Source: Euborellia annulipes (taxonomy: Eukaryota; Arthropoda; Insecta; Dermaptera; Anisolabididae). Taken from it: DNA of 64,000 nucleotides. The stretch spans positions 53,942-117,941 of the forward strand of contig JAKCPI010003056.1 of assembly GCA_023213315.1 (NCBI GenBank), written 5' to 3'. Under the pieces are notes generated by a model. The model did no database searches and was not told where the DNA came from. It worked only from the letters and a program-made list of their open reading frames with translations. This document shows positions 20,325 to 31,311 of this stretch, in pieces (the stretch's first letter is position 1; each line of letters opens with the position of its first letter). A program made the translations under genes and the position numbers.

Positions 20325-20580
20325 GGCCCTCGGGTTTGGCGTAGTTGGTAGCGCGCCCGCCTTGTATACCAAGGATCGAGAGTTCGGATCCCAGGGAGTC
20401 CGATGATTTTATTTAAGCCATTTCACTATCAAATGGCTTAAATAAGAATGCCAGGACCACAAATACATATATTTACAAATAACGGTTATCGCATAAAGTC
20501 TTATATGGCCTAAGTTGCCGAAAAGACTGTGTGTATGTGTGTGTGAATGTGAATGGGAAAAAAGTGTGAGTGTTTAAAAA
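20325..20580 (+). repeat. SINE-1 (tRNA-derived), most complete copy
   Basis: The head has an A box, TGGCGTAGTTGG (20337-20348), and a B box, GTTCGGATCC (20382-20391), the internal promoter of RNA polymerase III. The body begins TCCGATGATTTTATTTAAGC, has an inverted AAGCCATTT/AAATGGCTT pair, and continues TTATATGGCCTAAG and GCCGAAAAGACTGTG to a GTGTGAGTG tail with A-rich end. Other copies are at 24655, 49891 and 60050. It would use the enzymes of a LINE for movement; no partner with a matching tail is seen here. Confidence 0.8.
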
Positions 20581-20678
20581 ATAATACCAGAGAGGTTGTT
20601 AAATTGGAATAATAGTGTGGTTGTGGCTGTTGGGCTATTTTAAGAATGGTTTGCAGACGCAAAGATTGGCAGCCAAAG

Positions 20679-20868
20679 TTTTATTAAGAGTTTATTGGGG
20701 GCGATGTTTCGGTCCTCTTCAGAACCCAACAAATGACCAAATTAAAGTATCTAAAAATTATTTGCATCTATATGCGAATAATCTCCTATCTACAAATAAT
20801 TTTTAGATGATTTAATGGGCTTGAGACCTCTATCGAGATTGAAATGCCGGCCCAATAAACTATTAAAA
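20679..20868. mobile_element. HHR foldback, decayed
   Basis: The left arm TTATTAAGAGTTTATTGGGG plus CGATGTTTCGGTCCTCTTCAG is partly mirrored at 20838-20868 (GAAATGCCGGCCCAATAAAC). On the minus strand the left arm reads CTGAAGAGGACCGAAACATCG, keeping both core strands with a very short stem II. The right-arm core is eroded. Confidence 0.45.
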
Positions 20869-23433
20869 AAATTTTAACTCGAAGCCGCGAAGTCTGCAAC
20901 CCTTCCTTGATAGAATAATATTAGGAAAAAGACTAGGGCACTACGGGTTATAGGAAAGGTGCTCAGAAGGGTCAAACCCTCAATTAAAATAGGACAAATC
21001 ATTATTATCCCCTATTACCCTTTCCATAATGCGCCATTAACTCTCCACGTCAGAGATTTCAAGCCTCATCTTAATATAAAATCCTTGGGGACCACTATGT
21101 TTAATGATCCTAGAGTCGACAAAGTCAAACAATTGTATATATAAATATAAATATGTCTATAAAGAAATTCGTGAATAAAGCAACAAAATTAAAGGATGCT
21201 ACCTACATGTGATAATTTCATTGTTTTTTTTGTTTTTTTATCTAAGTAGATAAACATTATTTATTGAAATGTTAAAGCGTAGAATCATAAAAGTTTATTT
21301 TTTTCTAAACAACGAAATAATCACATGTAAAAATGCAAAGATAGTGCGCGGAATATGAAAACAAACACTCTTGAAAATAATAATATTTAAGTAAATAAAT
21401 ATTTCAATAACTTTGATAGATATATAGATGGTTAGATAGTTTAATAAATGAAAGATAAATAAAAATAAATAGACTCCAGTAATATTAAAAGAAGATACAC
21501 TAATTAAACTTGACAAATTATCGATAAAATCCGGTCATAATGAGATTATTATAGCGGGCCATGTACCAAGCAAAATAGGGATGAAACAATTTCCTAAGAG
21601 ATGCATTATACATTTTATTTACTAACTAGAGTAAATACCAAAAATGTTTTTTAAACAAAAATTGATAGAAACACCCTCGATTTTATGCTGAATCAAATAC
21701 ATTTAGATTTTAGCAGCTGATTTCAAGAAGATGAAAAAAATGACACAAAACATTTGCAAATTTGTTTAATTAACTCGAGTTTGAGTACTTATGCATTATT
21801 ATTATTTAATTGATATGTAAAAGATTAATAATGTTTGATAATTGAATCATTTCTAGAATAGATATAAAAAAGAAAAGAATATATAAAAAATATTTTTTTT
21901 TAATAGGCACTAACCTCACTTGTCATTTTTTTTTCATCACATTTAACATAAAAATATGATTATTTTATTCATTATAAACGTAAAAAAAAGTGAAAATAAT
22001 TAAATATTTTTCAAGGAATTAAATAAATTCTACCTTTAAAAGTTGAAATTTGCAGCCAGACAGGTCCGATCGTCAAATGTAGGAAAATCACTTTGAATTC
22101 ACAACACACATAAAAATAAAACTATAACGAATTATTATATAACTAAATAAATAACACAAATAAATAAATACTTTTTAAATAATAACGAAACGTTAAAAAA
22201 AAACACGGAACCAAATGACAGATCAAGAGGCGGGATCGAGTCGGCGAATTAGTCAAGTTAGTCGCCGTCTAGAGAGCGCTGCCAACGCCATAGATACGCA
22301 AATACACACTCACACTCACATAGATGCCGAAAAAGATCTTAATAAAAATAAAAATATAAAAATTACATTTTATATTTTTCTCTTCATGAGCTTAGGATAC
22401 TTTACATACTCTGGGCAGAAAATATTTTTTTTTACTATTTAAATTACACCTCCTACTGAATTATAGGTAATTATTTTATTTTATTTCTCAAAAATAAATT
22501 TTTATATTTAATTTTTTTTTATTATTTATTATAATAGTGGTATTTTAATTATTTAATTAAATTTTATTAATATTAAAATTACTGATCAAAAGTTATTGTC
22601 TTCATGTAGCTTCTTTTCTCTTTTCTAAACTCTATGCCTTCATAGATAGTCTTTGCTCTTTTTCTATACTCGTTGCTTCAAGTTAAAATTTGTACTGTGA
22701 TATTCTGACGTTTAATTTTTTTTGTGTTGTGTTCTCTCCTTGTCTTCAATATTCTCATCGAAATTTTCTTCTCAAATGTGTGAGTTGCATTTATAAATAA
22801 ATAATTATTAATATTTTAATAAAAGATATTGGTAGATATAATTATTAAAAGTTTATTTTTGATATATGACAGCTCTCATCCGTAGACACATTCATTCCAT
22901 TCAAATAAACAACAGAATTCCTTAATTATATTATTTAAATAATTAGTACAAATTTAAAATTATATAATTCCTGATTTATTATGCCATGGATTTATGATGG
23001 TATATATTTTTAATATAATTTAGGGCAATAAACATACAAACACACCTTGACAGAAACTATTCCCTGACAGAAACCTAATCAATTTTCTTAAATTTTTGCT
23101 CATCAGAAAAATAATTGCTTGCATTTATCGCAAATAACATTTTTAATCATTTAATTACTAAATATAATATTTTGAGGCTTCTAATGATTTTATCATGAGA
23201 GCTTTCAATTTTTTTTTTTTTTTTAATTTACTGGTAAGCTTAGCATATTTTATTTTATTATCAATCTTATTTTATTATTTAATTAATAGCCTATTTTCTC
23301 TTTTTTTATTAAAAAGACTGATTCATTTGAACTTAACTTTTGTGCCCATTGTTTTAATTTAAACTAAATCACTTCATCATCATATAAATGTATATATCTA
23401 TCCTTTATGATTATATATATGTTGATGAAATAG
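20869..23433. other. AT-rich unique DNA
   Basis: No gene is supported. A short GC-richer patch at 22205-22330 (GAGGCGGGATCGAGTCGGCG, GTCTAGAGAGCGCTGCC) ends in ACACTCACACTCACA, like a SINE-1 tail. The frame at 20959-21144 starts with ATG but has no domain. Confidence 0.5.
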
Positions 23434-23957
23434 TAGGCACCCAAGAAAATGGGATTTTTTGAATATTTATAAATATTAATCTTAATTAGGATAACTTCTA
23501 GGGTTATTATTAAAGCGGCAACATGCCTTTGCTTATATGATTATTTCCTTGTTTTATTTTTTTTTTACAATTCACAACAGAATCACTAAATTTTATTATT
23601 TAAATAATTATATAATTCTTGATTAATTGTAGGCAGCCAGGTAAATGGGATTTTTTGAATATTTAAAAATATTAAGCTTAATTATGATAACTTCTAGGGT
23701 TAATATTAAAGCATCAACATGCGTTTTCTTATATGATTATTTCCTTGTTTTATTTTTTTTTTTACAATTCACAACAGAATCACTAAATTTTATTATTTAA
23801 ATAATTATATAATTCTTGATTAATTGTAGGCAGCCAGGAAAATGGGATATTTTTTGAATATTTAAAAATATTAAGCTTAATTATGATAACTTCTAGGGTT
23901 AATATTAAAGCAGCAACATGCGTTTTCTTATATGATTATTTCCTTGTTTTATTTTTA
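23434..23957 (+). repeat. tandem repeat, period about 197 bp, 2.7 copies
   Basis: Units start TAGGCACCCAAGAAAATGGG (23434), TAGGCAGCCAGGTAAATGGG (23630) and TAGGCAGCCAGGAAAATGGG (23827). Shared landmarks are CTTCTAGGGTTA, ATGATTATTTCCTTG and ACAGAATCACTAAATTTTAT. The third unit is cut by the HP repeat at 23958. Units two and three are closest to each other. A fragment near 22900-22980 resembles part of the unit. Confidence 0.9.
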
Positions 23958-24640
23958 CATTCTCTTACCTATATACCGTATATATATTGAGAGAGAGAGA
24001 GAGGGAGAGAGAGAAAAAGTATTGGATTCATGTCAAAAATTCGATGTCTAGATTTTGATGGATATACACGTTTTGAGGTCCCCAGAATCCAAAAAGTAGT
24101 TTTCGCGACATGGTCTGTCTGTGGGTGTGTGGGTGGGTGTTCATTTTTAAGCATGAAGGAATTGAGCTATGAGGCTGAAATTTTATATAGACTATAAGTT
24201 AAATACCCCACGGGAGCGTGAAAATAAGCTTTTAATCAAAATCGGCCAAAGAGTACTAGTACTTTACTGATGTAGTTTTTCAGTTTTTTTTTTTTCGATT
24301 TTCTCGAAATTCGCTCCAACGATTTTGATTAAAATTCAAAAATCAATTATTGTTTAGATGCTCTTTAAAATGTATATTCTTATTTTGCCATTGAAATCTT
24401 CTGAAGACCACTTTACTCTTGTATTTCATAGGGAAGATAGGAGAAATGGTTGCCATGGTAACAAAATATAAATATTTTTCCATACTTATAAATTTTACAT
24501 CTGAATTCAAATGTTCCGTACTGTCGGGAACTAAATACATGTCGACACAAAAAATCTGGTGTGACAAGCACAGAACACAACATTCGATTACCAAAGGTAA
24601 GAGAAAGTTGTGTGCTGTGCGCCAGTCCACCAGATTTTAT
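23958..24640 (-). repeat. HP repeat, complete
   Basis: On the minus strand it runs from the hairpin (24545-24640) through TTACCATGGCAACC, the AGTAAAGTACTAGTACTC block, the CTCAATTCCTTCATGC and (CACCCA)n blocks, and CATGTCGCGAAAACTAC to the TA-rich terminal hairpin with CTCTTACC at 23962. It interrupts the tandem repeat, so it came later. Confidence 0.9.
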
Positions 24641-24654
24641 TTTTTTAATAAAAA

Positions 24655-24866
24655 AAACATTCACACTTTTTCTCATTCACACTCACACTCATACAGTCTT
24701 TTCGGCAACTCAGGCCATTTAAGACTTTAGACGATAACCGTTGTAATTAATATCATGTATATATTGTGGGTTCAGTCATTTCTATTTAAGCCATCTGGTA
24801 TCCAAATGGCTTAAATAAAATCATCGGACTGCCTGGGTCCGAACCCGCGACTTTTGGTATAGGAGG
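24655..24866 (-). repeat. SINE-1, head truncated
   Basis: On the minus strand a B box (GTTCGGACCC) is followed by CCGATGATTTTATTTAAGCC, the complementary GGCTTAAATAG, GGCCTGAGTTGCCGAAAAGA and a GTGTGAGTG tail at 24655-24690. The A box end is lost where an HP fragment begins at 24867. Confidence 0.8.
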
Positions 24867-24984
24867 TTTTTACATCTTGAATTCAATTGTATCCTACTGA
24901 CGGAAACTAAATATATGTCGACACAAAAAAGCATAGCACACAACTTTCGATTACCGAAGGTAAGAGAAAGTTGTGCTGTGATCA

Positions 24985-25602
24985 CAGAGGCGTACCGAGG
25001 CAGTTGGGGGCCTGGGGCGGCACTAGAAGAGGGGGCCTAATATTGAATTTTTTTGGGGGGGGGTGCTCATCTTTAAATATCCTTCTCCATACACAAAAAT
25101 ATTTTTAAAATATCGTATATCCCTGAACCCCAAGGGCCCCGGGGCCTCTCAAAGGGAAATTTTCATTAAATTTTGCTTTTTTTATCTAATTTTTTTCCGT
25201 TTTTACTTGAGGCCTGAGGGCCCGAGGCCTCTCAAAGGGAAATTTTCATTAAATTTTGTTCTTACTTGAGCCCTGGGGCCTCTCAAGGAGAAATTTTCTT
25301 TAAATTTTGCTTTTTTATATAAATTTTTCGGTTTTTATTTGAGCCTAAGGGCCCCGGGGCCTCTCAAAGAGAAATTTTCATTAAATTTTGTTCTTACTTG
25401 AGCCCGGGGCCTCTCAAAGGGAAATTTTCATTAAATTTTGCTTTTTTATCTAAATTTTTCCGTTTTTACTTGAGGTCGCCTAAGGGCCCCGGGGCCTCTC
25501 AAAGGGAAATTTCCATTAAATCTTTTTTATAAATATATGGGGGCCTATTCCGGCTCGGGGCCTGGGGCGGACCGCCCCCACGCCCCCCTCGGTACGCCAC
25601 TG
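24985..25602. mobile_element. hAT-like MITE with internal minisatellite
   Basis: Ends CAGAGGCGTACCGAGG (24985-25000) and CCTCGGTACGCCACTG (25587-25602) are complementary except for one base, and begin CAG/end CTG as hAT termini do. The adjacent 8-bp flanks (TGTGATCA and GCGCTACA) do not match, so a target duplication is not shown. The interior is a GC/AT alternating array and is noncoding. A fragment of the same array occurs, inverted, at 46780-46870. Confidence 0.65.
25141..25520 (+). repeat. minisatellite, six units in the MITE
   Basis: The motif GGCCTCTCAAAGGGAAATTT starts near 25143, 25226, 25277, 25358, 25408 and 25493. Spacing alternates between long (about 83 bp, with CTTTTTTATCTAAATTTTTC) and short (about 50 bp, with TTCTTACTTGAGCCC) units. 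Confidence 0.85.
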
Positions 25603-25649
25603 GCGCTACAGTCACACCATATTTTTATTTCACTACTTAAATATTAAAT

Positions 25650-25725
25650 ATTAAGAGCCCTTGGCCTATGGCTAGGGGTTTAGGGGTAGAGCATTGGCTT
25701 CTGATACCTTTCTTGAAAAATCTAA
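25650..25725 (+). repeat. tRNA-like SINE head, weak
   Basis: GAGCCCTTGGCCTATGGCTA and TTTAGGGGTAGAGCATTGGC resemble a tRNA D arm with an A box (TAGGGGTAGAGCATTGG). There is no clear B box. The AAGAGCC(C/T)T(T/C)GGC start recurs at 26870. Confidence 0.3.
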
Positions 25726-27290
25726 AACACTTTTCCTGAAAACTCAAAAATTGTTATAAGTTTATTCCTGAAAAGAAAAAATATTATTAACAACCTTCAT
25801 ATGAGTTTTGGTGCTAGAGATATTGAACCGGAAAAAAAAAATTGTACAGTAAAAATTTTCAAATTATTCAAGTAAAATATATAATGGCTGAATGTTTCAC
25901 TTCAGAAGGATTATTATTAGTTAGTTATAGGCTATATTTATTAAACCTACCATATGTATAGTATATAAAATTTATTCGTCCTAAAGAAGGTAGTGAAGAA
26001 CGACTCGAAACGAATTAATAATATTTGATTCTACTCGATAGCCATAAAGTGAAACTAAATTCTCTTATTTATTTTCGTTTTCTAAATAATGGAATGATTT
26101 CAATGTTGACCTTTATATTATAAAGCAACAAATTTTGCTCGAAGGGACAGAATTCCTCGAATTAATAATATTTGATTCTACTCTACCCAACGACGAGAAA
26201 TTCTAATTAGAAGAGATGATTAATTAATATAATATATTTAGTATCTCTATAAAAGATGAGAGAGGGGGCGATTAAATATGATTTTTTAATCAATTAATTT
26301 GCCTCTCTTTTGTTTGTATATTATCATGGAGAAATTACGCTTTCCAAATGAAATCGCGCCTGGCTGCCTGGCTGACCATAGGATAATAATTGAATGCATA
26401 TAAATCAAGCAATTATGGGAACATTTTGTAAGCTCTGATTATATCTAAACAAAATTAAAACGATTTCAAACAAACAGAGGCCACTTTATTATCGTTTATA
26501 TACCGATTTAATAACAACATGTTCTAATTTTGTGACTAAATCTTACTAATGCGGATTAACATAGAATTTAGTTTCAAGTGAAAAACAGTTCACACATACT
26601 CTCGTAATCCCATTTTAGTATGACCAACGAATGAGGAAATTGTACAAACTATGTTACTTTTGGAAAATAATCTGAATTGGCAATCATAGGAAGATGGCAA
26701 ATACATATCTATTATATGTAAAGCTGCTTTTTTATATTGACTATTTAATCTAGAAAAATGGAAACGGCAAGCTCTAAATCAGTGGTCGTCCATGGACCAT
26801 AAGTAGTCCGCGAGATGGGTGTCATTATTAAAAAAAAATGACTAAAATTATAGAAATTATTAACATTAAGAGCCTTCGGCGGGCTTTGTGACTATTTCGT
26901 TCTATGTTATTTGCCCAAGCAAAATGTCCTGTAAAGTTTGAATCCATAATCTTTGCGGATAGCTCATTTGGTTGAGGAGATATTAAAGAAAATCTCCTTG
27001 TGCTAGAGCATAATATTTTTTTTTTTTTTTTTTTTTTTTTTAATAAAAAAAAGTAGGCCTACAAATTGGTCTGCCCCCCAGATAAAATTGTAGCGTAAAA
27101 GTGGTGCGTGACTTAAGTTTTGATATATGTATATTAACATATTCATTTGTTTCATTTCATATATTCATATTAATATATTCATATAGGTAAGAAAAAGTAA
27201 AAAGTAGGAAAGAAATTACAGTAGTAAATTCAAAGGGGGCGCTCTCACTGTGGATTTTCTTGACATTAAACATTTTAATAGAGGTTATTT
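25726..27290. other. AT-rich DNA with small fragments
   Basis: It includes a weak hammerhead-like phrase at 25982-26012 (CTAAAGAAGG...CTCGAAACG), a CAGTGGTCGTCCATGG word at 26781 that looks like a single hAT end, a tRNA-like GGATAGCTCATTTGGTTGAG at 26958 and poly-T at 27008-27042. None is complete. Confidence 0.4.
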
Positions 27291-27294
27291 CTCC

Positions 27295-27540
27295 ATATTT
27301 AAGGAAAAAAAAGTTGGTATGGCTGTCGCACATCACAGAACTTTCTCTTACCTTCGGTAATCTAAAGTTGTGTTCTGTGCTTGTCACACCAGATTTTCCG
27401 TGTCGACATATATTTAGTGTCCGACGATATATCAAGATGTAAAATTTATTCGTATGGGAAAATATTTATATTTTGTTACCATGGCAACCATTTCTCCCAT
27501 CCTTCCTATGAAGTACAAGAGTAAAGCGGGATATATGACC
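27295..27540 (+). repeat. HP repeat, 5' third
   Basis: Hairpin arms lie at 27310-27400, followed by TGTCGACATATATTTAGTGT, TTACCATGGCAACC and AAGTACAAGAGTAAAGC, then a stop. It has the same truncation point as the copy at 19985-20245. Confidence 0.85.
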
Positions 27541-27698
27541 TGAAGTTGCAAAAAACCTATAAAAATATTGAATTTTTTTGACAATATAACCAAGACGGGT
27601 TCGGTTCCCAGACAATACGATGAATTTTTATTTTAATCATTTGGACACTAAATGGTATACCAGGTAAATAAATCCTATCTTGATATGATATATATGGG

Positions 27699-28267
27699 AA
27701 AATTGGGGATGAGATGTTATAGGTATAACTTTCCCCCAATAATGAGTGGCAGCAGACTTCTTTAGAATAAAGGTCCAAAAAAAAGTGAGAATTTTTTTAA
27801 ACAAGTCTGACACAAGGGCGGATACAAGGGGGGGGGGTAAAGGGGGTAATTACCCCCCCCCCTGAGATTTGAAAAAATACTTTTTTTTTTTTGAAAAAAA
27901 ATTTATTTTTAATGTAAAATTTTAAAAGTTAATACTTAAAAATTTGTTTTGCCTTTATATTCTGGAAAACAAGTACAGAATGCGCCTTTAAATTTCCGAA
28001 ATTAAGAAAAAATAGTGTACTGTGCGACCAATCACACCAGATTACCCCCCCCCCCGAGAAACACCTCTGGATCCGTCCTTGGTCTGATATTAATATATAT
28101 TCTTTTTGGCATCTTAGGCCATAAAGACTGTCGATATATGATATATAACAATAATTTATATTGTTGTTTAAAAAAATTCTCACTTTTTTTTTGGACCTTT
28201 ATTCTAAAGAAGTCTGCCACTCATTATTGGGGGAAATGTATAGCTATAACATCTCATCCGCAATTTT
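27699..28267. mobile_element. foldback element with about 105-bp arms
   Basis: The left arm (27699-27804) contains GGGGATGAGATGTTATAG, CAATAATGAGTGGCAG and CTTTAGAATAAAGGTCC. The right arm (28164-28267) is its complement with few changes. The loop holds a CAAG-hAT MITE (27813-28081) and a fragment like the SINE-1 body (TTTTTGGCATCTTAGGCCAT, 28101-28120). Confidence 0.8.
27813..28081 (-). mobile_element. CAAG-hAT MITE with 8-bp duplication
   Basis: It begins CAAGGGCGGATACAAGGGGG and ends CACCTCTGGATCCGTCCTTG. Flanks GTCTGACA (27805-27812) and GTCTGATA (28082-28089) match at 7 of 8, as expected of a hAT insertion. It is inserted in the loop of a foldback. The interior has the family's TCTGGTGTGAT and TTCGGAAATTTAAAGGCGCA blocks on the minus strand. 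Confidence 0.85.
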
Positions 28268-28289
28268 ATTTTCTCCACGTTTAAATGTT

Positions 28290-28960
28290 TTGAACTAATT
28301 AACCAGTGAGTTGGAATTGCATTCGGTGGCTTCTTCGGGCGGTTTCTGTGCTAGCATTGTGCCTATTCTAAGGGGTGGGGAAAGAGGCTCAGGGGGTGGA
28401 AAAACAATTAACAGCACGAGTAGTAGCACCATGATTGGATATTCGATCTGGATGGCACCTGCACTTGTCAGATAAGCTTTATGCGATTTAAATGGAAGTG
28501 CCCTGGGGTGGGGGTGCATGTTCCCAAATGACAGCCGGACCATTCGGAAAACTTGTATGATTAATTGAACCCCAGAGAGAGCAAAAGAGAGAGAGAGATA
28601 GAGGGAGGAATATTTTTTTGAATAAATAACTCTCAGTCATGAGTCATGTAAGGATTTTAACACCTTTTTGCCCTCTGGCCGCCCGTTTTGTTACTCGTTT
28701 AATTACTCTGTCAACATGTTCCCTCCGATGCCAATATCTTTATTAATTTAACACAACAGAATAAAATTGTTGTTTGTCTCGAGTGTTCCAATAAAATCGA
28801 TTTTATCTATCTCCCTCAGGAAACAAGAAGAGATTATTTTTATGTTATTGTCTGCTAACAAAATTATTTGTTCAAAGTAAAAAGACTGTTTTGACCTAAT
28901 TTATTAAATCGTAATGCGCCTCTCGACATTTTGACTCAAATGCCTCTCTTCATCAAGACA
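28290..28960. other. GC-richer unique DNA, possible regulatory island
   Basis: 28300-28560 has mixed composition with ACAATTAACAGCACGAG, CAGATAAGCTTTATGCGATT and CATGTTCCCAAATGAC. 28650-28740 has TTTTGCCCTCTGGCCGCCC. There is no frame with a domain and no repeat partner in the window. Its unique, balanced composition makes it a candidate for conserved noncoding DNA. Confidence 0.3.
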
Positions 28961-29095
28961 AAAAAAGAATAATTGGTAAATTTAGTTTTCTAATTAAAGT
29001 GATTTTTATAAAATATAATGGACTGAGGTTTAGTTGCCTATAAATTTTCTTTAGGAACTAATAATATATAATAAATACACACAAAATTTATTTTT

Positions 29096-29720
29096 ACTTT
29101 CTCTTACCTATATAGGTATAGAGAAAGTATAATGTCAAAAATTCGATGTATAGATTTTGATCGATATACACTTTTGAGGTCACGTGAGTCCAAAAAAGTG
29201 GGTCCCCCAAATTGGTCGAAGTGTCCGTGTCGTGGGCGTAGCCAGGGGGGTTTTGGGAGTTCAACCCCCCCCCTGGAACCCAAGCCATAACTAGATATTT
29301 AAGCTCTATAATACAAATTATATTTCATATAGGGTAAGAGAAATGAAAATATAATAATTTACTCTAGCTACAACCAAAATGATTTATAAATACCTTAAAA
29401 TAATCTTACATTTTTCAAATTTTTGAAAAAACTTTCTTGAACCCCCCATCAAAAATTTCTGGCTACGCCAATGGTCCAAGTGTAAAGATTTTCACCATGA
29501 AGGAAATTTTGTATTTAAGTTAGGTACCCTCCCGGACAGTTAAAAAATACGTTTTTGAACAAAATCTGTCAAAAAGTACTAGTACTTTACTGAAGTACTT
29601 TTATAGTTTTTTCGATTTTCTCAAAATTTGGTCTAACGTTTTTGATTAAAATTCATAAATTAACTATTTTTCAGATGCTCTTTAAAAAGTATATCAGTAG
29701 ATTGGTGTGCTATGCAACCA
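29096..29720 (-). repeat. HP repeat, 3' half, split by a MITE
   Basis: It starts with the terminal hairpin (CTCTTACCTATATAGGTATA), then AATGTCAAAAATTCGATGT and AGTCCAAAAAAGTGG. After the insertion at 29234-29470 it resumes with CACCATGAAGG, AGTACTAGTACTTTACTG and TTTTCTCAAAATTTGG. The hairpin end is missing here, but an HP 5' part in the opposite orientation lies at 29844. Confidence 0.75.
29234..29470. mobile_element. hAT-like MITE inserted in an HP repeat
   Basis: Ends GGGCGTAGCCAGGGGGG and CTGGCTACGCC are complementary, with TTGAACCCCCC near the inner right side mirroring GTTCAACCCCCC on the left. The HP sequence is interrupted at its TGGTC...GTGT block. I cannot define an exact duplication. 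The terminus style is common among hAT MITEs. Confidence 0.6.
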
Positions 29721-29843
29721 GTTATTCTAGATTTTTTTTTTATCTTATAAATATTTGTTTTCGATTCGGGTAAAATTTTATAGCGAGAGAAAGATGGAGT
29801 TAAAAACCATAATTTATCTTGCTATCTGAACAATATATTAAAA

Positions 29844-30050
29844 AATCTGGTGTGACTGGTCGCACAGCACACAACTTTCTCTTACGTTTGGAAATCAAAA
29901 GTTGTGTTCTGTGCTTGTCACACCAGATTTTTTTGTATCGAGATATATTTAGTTTCCGGCAGTACGGTACATTTAAATTTGAAAAATGTATAACTCTTTT
30001 GTTTATTTATATTTTGTTCCAATGGCTCCTATCTGATAAAATAATAATAA
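29844..30050 (+). repeat. HP repeat, 5' end
   Basis: A complete hairpin (29846-29936) is followed by CGAGATATATTTAGTTTCC, then a decayed segment with TTTATATTTTGTTCCAATGG. It is truncated at about 30050. Confidence 0.8.
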
Positions 30051-30179
30051 AAAATTATTTATGGCAAAATCTTATAATATTAATTCGCTAATGTCCGTCT
30101 GTCTGTCTCCGTGTATATTTTTCCAAACGAAGTTTTGTATGTTGAAAGTAGTTTTTCTAAAGATTACAAGAAAGAAATG

Positions 30180-30288
30180 GCGAGGGTATGCCGCAGGCGG
30201 GCATGTCTCCTATTTGCATAGGATTAGAAAAAGGGATGTAGGAAGTAGAAAGTTGCGAAATCCACTGAAGGCGGGTGGTTCGGCTAGT
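30180..30288 (+). mobile_element. Helitron-like 3' terminus
   Basis: A short stem, CCAC (30262-30265) and GTGG (30275-30278), encloses TGAAGGCGG. It is followed by TTCGG and CTAG|T (30284-30288). Helitrons end in a GC-rich hairpin a few bases before CTRR and insert next to T. GGTATGCCGCAGGCGGGCAT at 30186 is likely part of the same element. The 5' TC end is not located. Confidence 0.5.
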
Positions 30289-31059
30289 TATTTAAAATAT
30301 TCTATAGGTATCCGAATTTTTATAATTAAAAAAAAGTTCTTTTAGCGTTTTCAATAAATTTTTTGTATATATGTATTTAATAAGGCTATTTCTATTTAAA
30401 CAATGTAAAGATATATGCAAATTTTTTAAAATTCACCAATTAAATTAAGGTAGTGATTTTATAAGATTAGTTAATAAAAGGAAAATAAAACTGTGAAAAA
30501 GTTAAAAAAAAAAAAGTTGATTCTTCCGTGGTGGGTGTCACCGAACACGAATGCGCCTCGGAGTATATTCAAATCAAATAATAATTTAGTCAACCTTATT
30601 TCTCCAAACTCAATTTAAACTCGAATTTAAATAATAATAATAATTATAATGTTTGGGATTCTAGACGACTTAATTTACTCAATTACACTCGCTTAAATAA
30701 TTTCATTTAATTGAATGCACGTAAATCCTTTTATTATTTTAGAATTGGCAAATAAATTAAATCGAAATAATTCAATCTGAAATTGAATATATTGCTCTAA
30801 TGCTGGCCGATTGCTGTTAATGTAAATATTAATTATGAATTTTAATTTTGTTTTTGTTTGTTCTCATCATAAATAACTAATTACGTATTAAATTTCATTC
30901 TCAAAATTTCAAATCGGATCATTTCGTCTTTTAATAGATTTAATCATTCAATTGTTTAATCTCAATTTACGATGAACATATGCAGAAAAATTTTCTTTTT
31001 CCCATTGCCATATTTATATCAAAAGAAAGCTCCATCTTAAATTTTATAAAAGTGACGAA
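30289..31059. other. AT-rich unique DNA
   Basis: Nothing recognised. Homopolymer A runs are at 30505-30520. Confidence 0.5.
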
Positions 31060-31067
31060 TATTAAAC

Positions 31068-31311
31068 CAGGGCCGGATCTAGGGGGGGCAGTGGGTGCAC
31101 GTGCCCCGGGCGGCAGATATATCAGGGGGACGGCAATTAATTTGCGTCTCTAAAAAAAAGGTAAAATATTTTTTCGGAGGGGAAAAAATTTTGATTCCGC
31201 GAAAAAAAAAAAAATTTTCGCAGAAAAATTTTTGAGATCAGGGAAAATTTGAAGGAGGGGGCGGCAAATTAAATTTTGCTCCCCCTAAAAAATCCCCTAG
31301 TTCCGGCCCTG
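31068..31311. mobile_element. hAT MITE with perfect 8-bp duplication
   Basis: It starts CAGGGCCGGATCTAGGGG and ends CCCCTAGTTCCGGCCCTG. The flanks are TATTAAAC on both sides (31060-31067 and 31312-31319). It is 244 bp and noncoding. The interior is dominated by A- and G-rich runs. Confidence 0.9.

Larger units (their letters stand above)
24867..25625 (-). repeat. HP repeat fragment split by a MITE
   Basis: 24867-24984 holds the hairpin and upstream block (CATCTTGAATTCAATTG, TATGTCGACACAAAAAAGC, GGTAAGAGAAAGTTGTG). The other hairpin arm (TACAGTCACACCATATTTTT) reappears at 25607-25625, after the element at 24985-25602. The split dates the MITE after the HP copy. Confidence 0.7.

Noticed and set aside
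20325..20400. functional tRNA gene
   Set aside because: A and B boxes are good, but no acceptor stem closes, and the same body and tail follow at three other loci, so it is a SINE head.
24545..24640. microRNA precursor (90-nt hairpin of the HP repeat)
   Set aside because: The hairpin is a terminus of a dispersed element present in many copies, not a single conserved locus. Small RNA data would be needed.
25141..25520. CRISPR-like array
   Set aside because: Spacers are not unique and unit lengths alternate. It is a minisatellite inside a MITE in eukaryotic DNA.
25982..26012. hammerhead ribozyme
   Set aside because: CTAAAGA and GAAAC are present, but no stem II pairs between them and there is no inverted arm.
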